Shown: piece by piece, positions 8,212 through 16,710 of the stretch
Layout: the number at the start of each line of letters is the position of its first letter
Position numbering within the stretch: the stretch's first letter is position 1
NCBI RefSeq assembly: GCF_000336385.2
Contig: NZ_HG424504.1
Location: forward strand, 1 to 37,317
Direction: 5' to 3'
DNA from: Lysobacter antibioticus HS124
GTDB lineage: Bacteria; Pseudomonadota; Gammaproteobacteria; Xanthomonadales; Xanthomonadaceae
DNA length: 37,317 nt
Notes under the pieces: model-generated
The model's input: the letters and a program-made list of their open reading frames with translations, nothing else
Told to the model about the DNA's origin: nothing
Databases searched by the model: none
Made by a program: the position numbers and the translations under genes

Positions 8212-9783
8212 TTACGGTGCGTCGGCGCAGGCCGCCCCGGCGTGCGAGGTCGCCGATTGCGGCGTCGCCTCGTGCGCCGAGGCCTCGCCGAGCAGCGCAT
8301 ACGCCCCCCACGCGATCGCCGCGGTGACCGCCGCCAGCAGGTACATCAGCCAGGCGAACGCGCGCTCGTAGCCGTGGCGCAGCGCGGCGGCATCCAGCCC
8401 CGGCAGCAGTTCCCGCGCGTGCGCCGCATCGCCGGTGGCCAGGCGTTGCGCGGCCTGGCCCAGCGCCGCGCCGGCGTCGGGCGCGAGCGCCCGTAGCTGC
8501 CACTGCAGCAGGCCGGCCAGGGCCGCGGCGACCACGGCGATGGCGATGCCCTCGCCCGAGACCCGGCTGGCGCCGAACACGCCCGCGGCCATGCCGGCGC
8601 GCTCCTTCGGTACCACGCTGATCGCCAGGCCGTCCATCAGGCCCCACGGCACCGCCGCGCCGGTGCCGATCAGCAGCAGCGGCGCGACCAGTGCCGCGGC
8701 CCCGGCTTGGCCGGCGATCGCGCCGAGCCAGACCAATCCGGCCGCGGCCAGCCACAGGCCGCCGCCGCACAGCACGCCGGCGGCGAGGCGATGGCTCAGC
8801 AGCGCCGCCGCGAACGGCACCAGCAGCATCGGCGCCGACAAGGCCATCATCAGCGCGCCGGCCTCGATCGCGCTGTAGCCGTGCAGGCCGATCAAGCGCA
8901 GCGGCAAGACGATGATCAGGACCAGATAGGCGAAGCCGGTGCCGATCGGCAGCAACTGCGCGCCGACGAAACGCGGCAGGCGAAACAGGCTGAGGTCGAG
9001 CATCGGCCGCGCCGCGCGGGTTTCCACCCGCACGAACAGCGCCAGCAGCGCGAGGGCGCCGATCAGGGCCGCGAGCACCCAGGGATCGGACCAGCCGCGC
9101 TCCGGCGCCAGCAGCAGGCCGGTGGTCAGCAGGCTCAGCATCGCGGTCGAACTGAAACAGCCCGGCCAGTCCAGCCCGCGCGCCTCGGGATCGCGCGACT
9201 CGCGCATGCGCGGCACGCCGAACGCGCTGGCCAGCACCGCGATGGCGAGGCTGGACAGGAACACCGCCCGCCAGCCCTGGCTTTGCACCAGCCAGCCGGC
9301 CAGGCTGGGGCCGAAGGCCAGGCCGATGCCGAACGCGGTGCCGAGCAGGCTGAAGGCGCGGATTCGCGCCGGGCCGTGGAATTCCTGCGACAGCGCCGCG
9401 TTGCCGCCGGCCAGCGCCAGTGCCGCGGCCACGCCCTGCAACAGGCGCAGCAGGTTCAGCGCGAGCAGGTTCGGCGCCAGCGCCAGCAGCAGCGACACCA
9501 GCGCATAGGCGAGGATGCCGGTGGCGAACGTGCGCTTGCGGCCGTAAGTGTCGGCCAGGGTGCCGGCGGCCATCAGGCAACTGCCGAAGGCAAGCATGAA
9601 GGCGTTGGTGATCCAGTTCAGCGCCACCGGGCTGCCGCCGAGTTCGGCGGCGATGGCGGGAATGGCGACCGGCGGGCCGGTGAAACTCAAGGGCAGGACC
9701 AGGCCGGCGAGGCTGACGGCGCCTAGGATCAGATAGCGGTCCAGGCGCCCGACCGGGCGGTCGGCGGGCAGGGAAACGGACAT
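8212..9783 (-). CDS. MFS transporter, DHA2-like (14-TM drug-efflux type)
   Basis: 523 aa from the ATG at 9783; upstream in-frame extension reads through the LysR gene and is not real. The N-terminal half shows the MFS pattern LNWITNAFMLAFGSCLMAAGTLADTYGRKRTF (motif A: G-x-LADTYGRKR) and LLRLLQGVAAALALAGGNAAL (motif B-like). A further RIRAFSLLGTAFGIGLAFGPSLAGWLVQ segment matches motif C of drug:H+ antiporters. About 14 hydrophobic helices are visible, which fits the EmrB/QacA (DHA2) group. It probably exports a toxic compound using the proton gradient; the substrate cannot be told. It is divergently transcribed from the LysR regulator, which most likely controls it. Confidence 0.88.
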   Translation of the reverse strand: MSVSLPADRPVGRLDRYLILGAVSLAGLVLPLSFTGPPVAIPAIAAELGGSPVALNWITNAFMLAFGSCLMAAGTLADTYGRKRTFATGILAYALVSLLLALAPNLLALNLLRLLQGVAAALALAGGNAALSQEFHGPARIRAFSLLGTAFGIGLAFGPSLAGWLVQSQGWRAVFLSSLAIAVLASAFGVPRMRESRDPEARGLDWPGCFSSTAMLSLLTTGLLLAPERGWSDPWVLAALIGALALLALFVRVETRAARPMLDLSLFRLPRFVGAQLLPIGTGFAYLVLIIVLPLRLIGLHGYSAIEAGALMMALSAPMLLVPFAAALLSHRLAAGVLCGGGLWLAAAGLVWLGAIAGQAGAAALVAPLLLIGTGAAVPWGLMDGLAISVVPKERAGMAAGVFGASRVSGEGIAIAVVAAALAGLLQWQLRALAPDAGAALGQAAQRLATGDAAHARELLPGLDAAALRHGYERAFAWLMYLLAAVTAAIAWGAYALLGEASAHEATPQSATSHAGAACADAP

Positions 9784-9860
9784 GGAGGGATCGGCGTGCG
9801 GGGCGTTACAGCCTAGAGGCGCCGCAATCGCGGAAAAACCGGCCCGCGATCCTGGCTTTG

Positions 9861-9875
9861 TGGAACAATTTTCCA
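9861..9875. promoter_or_regulatory. Palindromic operator candidate between MFS and LysR genes
   Basis: TGGAA-CAATT-TTCCA is a perfect 5-bp inverted repeat with a 5-bp spacer, in an AT-richer stretch of the 117-nt divergent promoter region, ending 25 nt before the LysR start. LysR-type regulators typically bind such interrupted palindromes in the shared intergenic region and repress their own gene. Assignment to this regulator is inference from position. Confidence 0.5.
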
Positions 9876-9900
9876 TAATCGATCGCGCAAGATTTCCGCC

Positions 9901-10803
9901 ATGGACAAACTCGGCAGCCTGTTGGCCTTCGTGCGCACCGCCCAGACCCGCAGCTTCGTCGGCGCCGGGCGCCTGCTCGGCCTGTCGTCCTCGGCGGTCG
10001 GCAAGAGCGTGGCCAAGCTCGAACAGCAGCTCGGCGTGCGCTTGCTCCAGCGCAACACCCGCAACGTGCGCCTGACCGAAGAGGGCCAGGCCTTCTACGA
10101 ACGCTGCCGGCCGCTGCTGGACGAGCTGGAAGAAGCCGAGGCGATGCTGACTCACGCCATGCAGGCGCCGCGCGGTCGGTTGCGCATCGGCCTGCCGACC
10201 GCGGGCTACCGGTTCCTGATGCCGGTGCTGTACGAATTCCGTCGCCTGCACCCGGAAGTATTGCTGGACCTGGACTTCAACGATCAACTGGTCGACGTGG
10301 TCGAGGGCGGCTTCGATGTGGTGATCCGCAGCGGCGACATGCCCGACTCGCGGCTGCGCGCGCGCCGGCTGGGGCCGTTCTGCTTCATGCTCTGCGCCGC
10401 GCCCGCTTACTTGCAGCGGCGCGGTGAACCGCGTCGGCCGGCCGACCTGGAGGCGCACGAGTGCATCCACTACCGCTTCGCCAACAGCGGCAAGGTCCAG
10501 GAATGGTCGCTGCGCCTGGAGCCGGGCGAGTCGCCGCCGCACCTGCCGTCGGCGCTGGTGTGCAACAACATCGAAGCGGCGGTGTCGGCGGCGGTGCACG
10601 GGCTGGGCATCGTCTACACCACCGATTTCATGGTCCGCGAACTGCTCGCCGACGGCCGCCTGTGCCGGGTGCTGCCGGGCTTCGAAGCGCAGCGCGGCCA
10701 GTTCTGGGCCTTGTGGCCGGAGCATCGGCTGATGTCGCCTAAGCTGCGGGTGTTCCTGGACTTCATCGGCGAGCGCCTGTTCCGCCATCCGCCGGTGGCT
10801 TGA
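9901..10803 (+). CDS. LysR-family transcriptional regulator
   Basis: 300 aa, typical of the family. Residues 1-60 are the winged HTH: LLAFVRTAQTRSFVGAGRLL, SSSAVGKSVAKLEQQLG and VRLLQRNTRNVRLTEEGQ. From about residue 90 the LysR substrate-binding domain follows (GRLRIGLPTAGYRFLMPVLYEF, VDVVEGGFDVVIRSGDMPDS, CNNIEAAVSAAVHGLGI). It belongs to the large CrgA/AaeR-like group that often sits divergent to efflux or dehydrogenase genes. Its divergent neighbour is an MFS efflux pump with a shared palindrome in between, so local control is likely. The effector is unknown. Confidence 0.93.
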   Translation: MDKLGSLLAFVRTAQTRSFVGAGRLLGLSSSAVGKSVAKLEQQLGVRLLQRNTRNVRLTEEGQAFYERCRPLLDELEEAEAMLTHAMQAPRGRLRIGLPTAGYRFLMPVLYEFRRLHPEVLLDLDFNDQLVDVVEGGFDVVIRSGDMPDSRLRARRLGPFCFMLCAAPAYLQRRGEPRRPADLEAHECIHYRFANSGKVQEWSLRLEPGESPPHLPSALVCNNIEAAVSAAVHGLGIVYTTDFMVRELLADGRLCRVLPGFEAQRGQFWALWPEHRLMSPKLRVFLDFIGERLFRHPPVA

Positions 10804-10936
10804 GCCGCGCGACTGGCGCGCGCCGCCGCGGCCGGACGACAATGCCGCAGGACGCGGGCCGGATCGTCGCCTGCGCAGGAAACGGCGGCTGCGATCGCGC
10901 GCCGCCATGTGATTCATCGCATCGAAAGGATCTCGC

Positions 10937-11776
10937 ATGCTCGGTCTGTATCCGCTCCGCCTGTTTTCCCTCGCCGTGCTGGGCCCGACGCTGGCCGGCG
11001 CGGCGGCTGCCGCCACCGCCACCGCACCGGGTTTCGACTGCCGGCATGCGCGCAGCGCGGTCGAACAGCGCATCTGCGCCAGCGACGAGTTATCGCGGCG
11101 CGATGCCGAGCTCAATGGCCTGTATCGGCAGATCCAGGCCGAAACCGCCGGCATCGACGGCGCCAGCGGCCGTCGCATCGACCCGCTCGCGGCCGGTCAA
11201 GCCGCCTGGCTCGCCCGCCGCGACGCCTGCGCCGACGAGGCTTGCCTGTTGCGCGCCTACGACCGGCGCATCGCCGAGCTGCGCCGCGACTGGGTGCAAG
11301 CGTTGGAGACACCGGCCGCATCGATGCCCGTCTATCGCTACGAGCGCCACGGCGAGTTCGAGGTGTTTATCGACGACTTCCGCCGCGCGGTCGCCGCCGA
11401 CGATCGCGAGGCGGTCGCGCGCATGAGCGCTCGTCCGTTCGCCGACTACGCCACCGGCCTGAGTTGCGTGAACGCCGAGGACGGCTGCTCGACGCAGGAA
11501 CTGCGCGCCACCCGCAGCAGCCTGACCCCGGACGAGTTTCGCGCCAAGTACGAACGGGTGTTGTCGCCGGCGGTACGCACGGCGCTGCGCGAGCGGCGCC
11601 TGCGCGCGTACGACCCGGCCGTCGACGAAGTTCGCGACGAGGACGGCGAGGTCGAAGTCGTCGGTCCGATCGCGCCGGGCGAGTACCTGCTCGAGGACGA
11701 CGATATCTTCGAGCAGCGGGTGTTCCGCAAGATCGACGGTGCGTACAAGCTCGCACGCGTTCCGTTCTATCCCTGA
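10937..11776 (+). CDS. Secreted protein with LprI-type N-terminal (DUF1311) domain
   Basis: 279 aa. Residues 1-23 (LYPLRLFSLAVLGPTLAGAAAA) form a signal peptide without a clear lipobox. Residues ~30-110 match the lysozyme-inhibitor LprI N-terminal domain: GFDCRHARSAVEQRICAS, RRDAELNGLYRQI and QAAWLARRDACADEACLLRAYDRRIAELR. Four cysteines are placed for two disulfides. The remaining ~165 residues (YERHGEFEVFIDDFRRAV... to VPFYP) are unassigned and may be a separate fold. In mycobacteria LprI binds lysozyme, but most proteobacterial members have no tested function. It converges on the M4 protease gene, which has its own terminator on the opposite strand. Confidence 0.82.
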   Translation: MLGLYPLRLFSLAVLGPTLAGAAAAATATAPGFDCRHARSAVEQRICASDELSRRDAELNGLYRQIQAETAGIDGASGRRIDPLAAGQAAWLARRDACADEACLLRAYDRRIAELRRDWVQALETPAASMPVYRYERHGEFEVFIDDFRRAVAADDREAVARMSARPFADYATGLSCVNAEDGCSTQELRATRSSLTPDEFRAKYERVLSPAVRTALRERRLRAYDPAVDEVRDEDGEVEVVGPIAPGEYLLEDDDIFEQRVFRKIDGAYKLARVPFYP

Positions 11777-11884
11777 GCCGGCGCCACGAATGCGACGACG
11801 ACGGTGCCTACCTGCCGTTGCGCGGCGCCGCATCGCGCTGAAGCCGCCGGCATCGCGGCGGCGACGACGGCGAGCGCAGTGCAG

Positions 11885-11912
11885 AAAAAACCCCCGTCCT
11901 CATGGACGGGGG
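11885..11912 (-). terminator. Rho-independent terminator of the M4 protease gene
   Basis: Read on minus: CCCCCGTCC, loop ATGA, GGACGGGGG, then TTTTTT (the A-run at 11885-11890). A 9-bp perfect stem, 39 nt past the protease stop. It is strong and faces the minus-strand transcript. Confidence 0.92.
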
Positions 11913-11951
11913 CGCAATAACAGCCAATCAGCGCGTTGACACGGGTAGATC

Positions 11952-13826
11952 TCAGCTCTTGCAGCTCACGCCCTTGGAGCCTTCCGGCAGCGGCACCGAC
12001 ACCGCTTCCCAGGCGCAGGCCACGGTCTTGACCGCGCTGGCCTTGAGCAGGCCCTTGTCGACCAGATCCTGGGCCGCGTTCTGGGTCGCCTCGCGCGCCT
12101 GCGGGTAGCTGGCCTGCGAGGTCAGGTACAGGGTGTTGGCGCGGTACCAGATCTGCCCGGCGGTGTTCGGGCTCAGGCCCTTCAGGCCGGTCGCGCCATT
12201 GCAGACCAGGTCGGCCGGCTGCAGGGTCTTGCGGTGCGACTTGGGCACCTTCTGGCCTTCGGCGAGCAGGTAGAAGAAGTGATTGCCGACGCCGGAGGTG
12301 TAGTGCGGGTCTTCCTCGGTGAAACCGCCGGCCGGGTAGCAGTCGAACGAACCGCTGCCGTCCTCGGCGACATCGAGGCTGGGCTTGAACATGTAGCGCA
12401 GCGGCTTGCCGTCGAGCATCACGTTCTCGCCGATCAGGTAGTCCGGCGGGTCCTTCGGGCTGTTGTCGAAGAATTCGACCAGGGTGCCGTGGATGTCCGA
12501 GCTGGCCTCGTTGAGGCCGCCGGCATCGCCGGAGTAGGCCAGGTTGGACGTGGCCTGGGTCACGCCGTGCGACATCTCGTGGCCGGCGACGTCGAGCGCG
12601 ACCACCGGGTTGGAGATGCCGTAGTCGCCGTTGCCGTAGACCATGCGCTTGGCTTCGCCGTCCCAGAACGCGTTGGTGCCGCCGGCGTCGATGAAGTAGA
12701 AGAGGGTGAAAGTGACGTTGACGAAGCTCTCCACGCCCTTGTTGTCGCCGAAGATGCCAGCGCGGTCGTAGAGCTTCTTGTAGTAGTCCCAGGTCTTGGA
12801 CACGCCGTAGTGGGCTTCCACGCCGGTGCGTTCGATGTTGGACATCTGTTCGTTGCCCCACAGATTGTCCTTGTCGAACATCGGCGGGGCGCTGAAGTCG
12901 CCGCCGCCGAAGTACAGGTCGACCACGGTGCCGCCGGTGTTGTGCACGGTGCCGCCGCCGCGCTTGTCGTCGCGCAGCAGGAAGCCGGCGCCGCGGCCGT
13001 CGCTTTCTTCGGCGCCGACCTTGCTGGTCGAGATCGCGACCTTGCCGCGGGTGATGGTGTAGCCCTGGCCTTCGACCGATTCGGCGCTGTAGATGCGGCT
13101 GTCGCGGCCGAGCAGGCTGCCGTCGCCGGCGTCGACGTAGATCAGGTCGTGGACCGGGCGTTCGAACTTGTTGAGACCGCGGAAGGTCACCTCGTAGGCC
13201 AGGCGCGGCTGGTTGTCCTTGGCGAAATACACCATGCGCGAGCTCGGCGCCTGCATGAAGCGGCCGGCGAAATGCACGCCGGCGTCGGCGATGGCTTCGC
13301 CGGCCGACAGCTTCGGCGACGCCTGGCCGCCCCGGCCCAGCTGCAGATCCAGGCTGCGGCTGACCGAGCGCAGCAGGCCGTCCTTCATGTGCGCGACCAG
13401 GTCGCCGCCGATCACCGGCAAGCCTTGATAGTTGCGATCGAAACGCACGTGCTGACTGCCGTCGGCTTCGACGATCAGGTCGCGCGGACGGTACTGCTCG
13501 GCTTCGATCGCGGTGCGGTCGGCCCGTGCCCCGGCGCTGCGGATCTTCTCGGCCTGCAGCAGATCGCGCGCGCGCGCGACCGCCGGATGCCGTTCGAGCT
13601 GGTCGGCCGGAGTGGCGCCCGAACGCGCCGGCGCCGCGGCGAAAGCGGACAACGCATGCGAAGCCTGCGCGGACGCGGCAGGCGCGCGTCGAGCGGCGCC
13701 GTCGGCGGCGCCGGCCATGCCGGGCGCGCGATCGCTGCCGTACTGCGTCGCCACCCAGGCGGTGGCGGTGGAACCGGTGATTGCCAACAGGATCGAGGCG
13801 GTCAAAAGACGTTGCTTGCTGGACAT
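11952..13826 (-). CDS. Secreted M4-family (thermolysin-like) neutral metalloprotease prepro-enzyme
   Basis: 624 aa from the ATG at 13826 (GGAGA about 7 nt upstream). The order is: signal peptide (residues ~1-25, QRLLTASILLAITGSTATAW); a long propeptide with an FTP domain (GSQHVRFDRNYQGLPVIGGDLVAHM) and a PepSY-like segment; and the peptidase domain from about residue 300. The zinc motif HEMSH is His416-Glu417-xx-His420, and the third ligand is Glu440 in GLNEASSD, exactly 24 residues after the first His, as in thermolysin. DPHYTSGVGNHFFYLLA carries the catalytic histidine of the C-terminal lobe. The product should degrade extracellular protein after autoprocessing. It is monocistronic with its own terminator. 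A hairpin lies in the leader at 13874-13904. Confidence 0.95.
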   Translation of the reverse strand: MSSKQRLLTASILLAITGSTATAWVATQYGSDRAPGMAGAADGAARRAPAASAQASHALSAFAAAPARSGATPADQLERHPAVARARDLLQAEKIRSAGARADRTAIEAEQYRPRDLIVEADGSQHVRFDRNYQGLPVIGGDLVAHMKDGLLRSVSRSLDLQLGRGGQASPKLSAGEAIADAGVHFAGRFMQAPSSRMVYFAKDNQPRLAYEVTFRGLNKFERPVHDLIYVDAGDGSLLGRDSRIYSAESVEGQGYTITRGKVAISTSKVGAEESDGRGAGFLLRDDKRGGGTVHNTGGTVVDLYFGGGDFSAPPMFDKDNLWGNEQMSNIERTGVEAHYGVSKTWDYYKKLYDRAGIFGDNKGVESFVNVTFTLFYFIDAGGTNAFWDGEAKRMVYGNGDYGISNPVVALDVAGHEMSHGVTQATSNLAYSGDAGGLNEASSDIHGTLVEFFDNSPKDPPDYLIGENVMLDGKPLRYMFKPSLDVAEDGSGSFDCYPAGGFTEEDPHYTSGVGNHFFYLLAEGQKVPKSHRKTLQPADLVCNGATGLKGLSPNTAGQIWYRANTLYLTSQASYPQAREATQNAAQDLVDKGLLKASAVKTVACAWEAVSVPLPEGSKGVSCKS

Positions 13827-13873
13827 GCAGGTTCTCCGAGTCGTAAACGAAAAAAGGAAAAGACCAGCCAATG

Positions 13874-13904
13874 CCCGTTCCGCGAACGCGGTCGCGGAAA
13901 CGGG
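13874..13904. promoter_or_regulatory. Inverted repeat in the leader of the M4 protease gene
   Basis: CCCGTTCCGCGA (13874-13885) pairs with TCGCGGAAACGGG (13892-13904) with a single-base bulge and a 6-nt loop. It lies 48-78 nt upstream of the protease ATG. It could be an operator or an mRNA leader hairpin. On the minus strand a T-rich stretch (CTTTTCCTTTTTTCG, 13845-13860) follows it, so an attenuator-like role is conceivable. Confidence 0.45.
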
Positions 13905-14150
13905 GTCGTGCGCGAAGGCGAAGGTCTTGCATGCCGCGAACAAGCTGCTCGGCGAAGCGACGGCGCTTGTTCTACAGCCCCTCCCCATAGTGTCGAACGC
14001 GCGCCGGCGTCGCTCCCCTACCCGCGCGATGCCGGGCCGAAGCGACGAAGACAGGAAATGGGATCGGCGTCAGAGTGCGCATGCGCGCCGCGCTTGGGTC
14101 GTGTCGAGCGCGGCGGGTTGGATCGGGCAAGGCGACGCATGCACACCGGA
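13905..14150. other. Non-coding upstream region of the M4 protease
   Basis: Part of the 536-nt gap between the protease start and the 76-aa gene. The protease promoter should lie here on minus. I see no convincing -35/-10 pair, and open frames crossing it look like chance in GC-rich DNA. Confidence 0.4.
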
Positions 14151-14350
14151 TGTCGCGGCGGCCTGTAGCAGCGGCGTGAGCCGCGACAGACGAGGCGAGG
14201 CAATACCGCGCCGCGACCCGACGCCGGGGCATCGGCCGTGGCGAAGGTATCGGACCCGTGCCCGGACGTCGGCGCTCGTGTGCGCCGTTGCGGCGGGGCG
14301 CCGCTTACGACCGGAACCCATCCCCGCGGGACGCCGCTCCTATCGCGGCC
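14151..14350. repeat. Second inverted pair of the TAGGAGCGGCG hairpin repeat
   Basis: The left unit CTGTAGCAGCGGCGTGAGCC (14163-14182, running on to about 14190) contains the stem GCGGC-GTGA-GCCGC. It is nested in a longer stem, TGTCGCGGC (14151-14159) with GCCGCGACA (14180-14188). The right unit, read on minus, is TAGGAGCGGCGTCCCGCGGG (14323-14342). The units face each other as in the pair at 3051-3214. The intervening ~130 nt has no coding signal I can support. Confidence 0.7.
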
Positions 14351-14362
14351 ACGCGAGTGCGC

Positions 14363-14593
14363 TCAGGCCGGCGAGGGCATGATGTGGGAGAGATAGACCC
14401 GCTCGTCCTCGAAGATGCGGATCGCGATCGGGCGACGCAGCTGCACCGACAGGTGGAAGGCTTCGGCCTTGGCCGCGGCCGAAGCGGCGGCGGCATTGCC
14501 GTAGCGTTCGTCCGAAACCTCGCAAGCCAGGCGCCGGCCCTGGTAGTCGCGTTCGCTCAGTTGCACCGTGTAGCGCTTGGCTGCTTCGTTCAT
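14363..14593 (-). CDS. Small conserved-looking protein, function unknown
   Basis: 76 aa. The start at 14593 has GGAAAGGG upstream. It has alternating charged and hydrophobic residues (KRYTVQLSERDYQGRRLACEV, then an Ala-rich helix NAAAASAAAKAEAFHLSVQ, then PIAIRIFEDERVYLSHIM). This looks like a small alpha/beta cytoplasmic protein with no signal peptide. Codon use has the strong G/C third-position bias of real genes here. I do not recognise the family. It lies downstream of the SLC13 gene on the same strand, 189 nt away, so it may be separate. Confidence 0.6.
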   Translation of the reverse strand: MNEAAKRYTVQLSERDYQGRRLACEVSDERYGNAAAASAAAKAEAFHLSVQLRRPIAIRIFEDERVYLSHIMPSPA

Positions 14594-14721
14594 CCGGCCC
14601 TTTCCGATTCTGCCCCGTTCGCCGCAAGCCCGTCGCAGCAGCGCGGCGGCACCGCGCTAGAGGCGCGGCGCGGCTACCTTGGCCGATGACGGCGATGCCG
14701 GCTCTCAGGAGAGCGCGCGCT

Positions 14722-14742
14722 GTAGGGTCAGAAATTTCCTAC
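14722..14742. promoter_or_regulatory. Small palindromic AT-rich motif upstream of the 76-aa gene
   Basis: GTAGG and CCTAC (14722-14726, 14738-14742) flank GTCA and the self-complementary octamer GAAATTTC (14731-14738). It stands out from the GC-rich surroundings and lies ~130-150 nt upstream of the 76-aa gene start. Operator or remnant; unassigned. Confidence 0.3.
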
Positions 14743-14782
14743 TTGCGGTTAGGACTCGCAGCCCGACGCGAAGCCCGTCGCA

Positions 14783-16588
14783 CTATCCAGACAGCGGCCA
14801 CAGCGGCCCGTCCAGCCACAACCAGCGCGCCATCCACGCGCAGACCAGGGCGATCAGCGCGGTCAGCGGCAGGCCGATGCGCAGGAAATCGGCGAAACGG
14901 TACTGGCCCGGGCCGAGGATCAGCAGATTGCCGTGGTGGCCGATCGGAGTTAGGAACGCGACCACCGCGCCGAGCGCGGTGCAGACCACGAACGGCGTCG
15001 GCGGCAGGCCCAGCGACTGCGCCAGCGACACCGCGATCGGTCCCAGCAACACCGTGGTCGCGGCGTCGGAGAGAATCTGGGTCAACAGCGCCGCGACCGA
15101 GAACATCACCAGCAAGATCGCCAACGGCGACCAGTGCGCGATCAGATGCAGCATGGCCTGGGCCAGCAATTGCGCGGTGCCGGTCTGCTCCATCGCCACG
15201 CCGAGCGGAATCACCCCGGCGATCATCACGAAGATGCGCACGTCGATCTCACGATACGCTTGGTCGACATCGACGCAGCGCGTGGCGACCATCGCCACCG
15301 CACCGAGCAGGAAGGCCAGCGGCGCCGACAGCCATTCGGTGGCCGCCGCGACCACGGTCGCGGCCAGGATCGCCAGCGCCAGCGGCGCGCGCACGCGCCG
15401 GCGCGCTTCGCCGGCGAACGGCACCAGCATCAGGAAGCCGTGATGCGCGGCGAGTTCGGCGAAGCGCGAGGGGCGCCCCCACAGCACCAGCAGGTCGCCT
15501 TCGCGCAGCCGCGCATCGGCCAGGCGCGGCGCGACCGCGCCCTGGCGCCGCCACAGGCCGGCGATGACCGCATTGAAGCGGCGGGCGAAATCCAGCTCGC
15601 GCACGCTGCGGCCGATGAACTCCGAGCCCGGCGCGATCACCGCTTGCACCAGTTGCGGCTCGCCGTCGCCGTCGCTGCTGACGCGCTCGCCGAAGCGGGC
15701 GATGGCGTTGAGGTCCAGGCCGGCGTCGTCGTGCAGCGAAGCCAGCGCGTCGGCCGAGGCTTCCACCAACAGCACGTCTCCGCTGATCAGCGGACTGCTC
15801 GGGCCCAGGTCCTGGCGGCGCTGACCGTCGCGCAACCAGCCGGTGAGGACGAAGCGGTCGCCCAGCGCCTTCTGCAGCTCGGCCAGCGGCCGCGTGCTCC
15901 AGCGCGAACCTTCGACGATCAGCAGTTCGGTGCGATAGCGGTCCAGGCGCAGATAGCCGTCGTCGCCGTGATCGCCGCCGCGCTTGGGCAGTACCCAGCG
16001 CGCCAGCAGCATATAGACCATCCCCAGCGCGATCAGGGCCAGGCCGATCGGGGTGATCGAAAAAATGCCCAGTCCCGGCGAGCCGGAGCGTTCGATCAGA
16101 TTGTCGGCGAGCAGGAAGGCCGGCGCGCTGACCAGGGTCAGGGTGGTGCCCAGCGAGGCGGCGAACGACATCGGCATCAGCAGGCGCGAGGCCGACAGCC
16201 CGCGCGCCTTGGCGAAGCGGGTCAGGATCGGCAGCATCATCGCCGTCACCATGACGTGGTGGGTGAACGAGGACAGCGCCGCCACCGCCGGCATGGTCAC
16301 CGCGATCGCGCGCCGCTCGCTGTGGCCGGCGGCCTGGCCGATCCATTGTCCCAAACGTTCGGTGATGCCCGTCGCAGCCAAGCCGCCGGAGATCACGAAC
16401 ACCGCCGCGACGATGATCGCCGGCTCGCTGGCGAAGCCCGACAGCGCCTGCTTGGCGTCGAGTATGCCGGTCATCACCAGGGCCAGCAGGGTCAGCATGG
16501 CGGTGATGTCGACGCGCAGGCGTTCGCTCACGAACAGATACAGCGCACCGGCGAGTATCAGCAGAAAAACGATCTGTTGAAGGTCCAT
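14783..16588 (-). CDS. SLC13-family permease with two RCK_C (TrkA-C) domains
   Basis: 601 aa. The N-terminal membrane half (residues ~5-200) carries SSFTHHVMVTAMMLPILTRFAKARGLSASRLLMPMSFAASLGTTLTL, the first SLC13/DASS signature. A hydrophilic centre (~210-390) contains two RCK_C-like domains (RTELLIVEGSRWSTRPLAELQ... and APGSEFIGRSVRELDFARRFNAVIAGL...GDLLVLWG). The C-terminal half repeats the membrane fold with LTQILSDAATTVLLGPIAVSLA and AFLTPIGHHGNLLILGPGQYRFADF. This architecture is that of bacterial Na+-coupled or related anion (sulfate, dicarboxylate) permeases such as the SLT/CysZ-like DASS proteins. The substrate cannot be assigned. It is divergent from the PAS histidine kinase with 122 nt between. 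Confidence 0.9.
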   Translation of the reverse strand: MDLQQIVFLLILAGALYLFVSERLRVDITAMLTLLALVMTGILDAKQALSGFASEPAIIVAAVFVISGGLAATGITERLGQWIGQAAGHSERRAIAVTMPAVAALSSFTHHVMVTAMMLPILTRFAKARGLSASRLLMPMSFAASLGTTLTLVSAPAFLLADNLIERSGSPGLGIFSITPIGLALIALGMVYMLLARWVLPKRGGDHGDDGYLRLDRYRTELLIVEGSRWSTRPLAELQKALGDRFVLTGWLRDGQRRQDLGPSSPLISGDVLLVEASADALASLHDDAGLDLNAIARFGERVSSDGDGEPQLVQAVIAPGSEFIGRSVRELDFARRFNAVIAGLWRRQGAVAPRLADARLREGDLLVLWGRPSRFAELAAHHGFLMLVPFAGEARRRVRAPLALAILAATVVAAATEWLSAPLAFLLGAVAMVATRCVDVDQAYREIDVRIFVMIAGVIPLGVAMEQTGTAQLLAQAMLHLIAHWSPLAILLVMFSVAALLTQILSDAATTVLLGPIAVSLAQSLGLPPTPFVVCTALGAVVAFLTPIGHHGNLLILGPGQYRFADFLRIGLPLTALIALVCAWMARWLWLDGPLWPLSG

Positions 16589-16710
16589 CGCAGCATTGTG
16601 CGCGACCTGGCCGTGACCGCGCCGTGGCGGCCATCCACCCTCCCGTCACGGATGCAACCGTTACACTCCTGGGTCACCACACCCGAGCCCCGCTTCCGCC
16701 GACCGCCCCG

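Noticed and set aside
8212-11178. A 988-codon minus-strand frame joining the MFS gene to upstream sequence
   Set aside because: Everything beyond 9783 is antisense to the LysR gene, and the MFS signal begins at MSVSLPADRP. There is no fusion.
12234-14168. 644-codon plus-strand frame antisense to the M4 protease
   Set aside because: It has no recognisable domain and runs through the protease leader and repeats. The minus frame has a complete HExxH...E metalloprotease.
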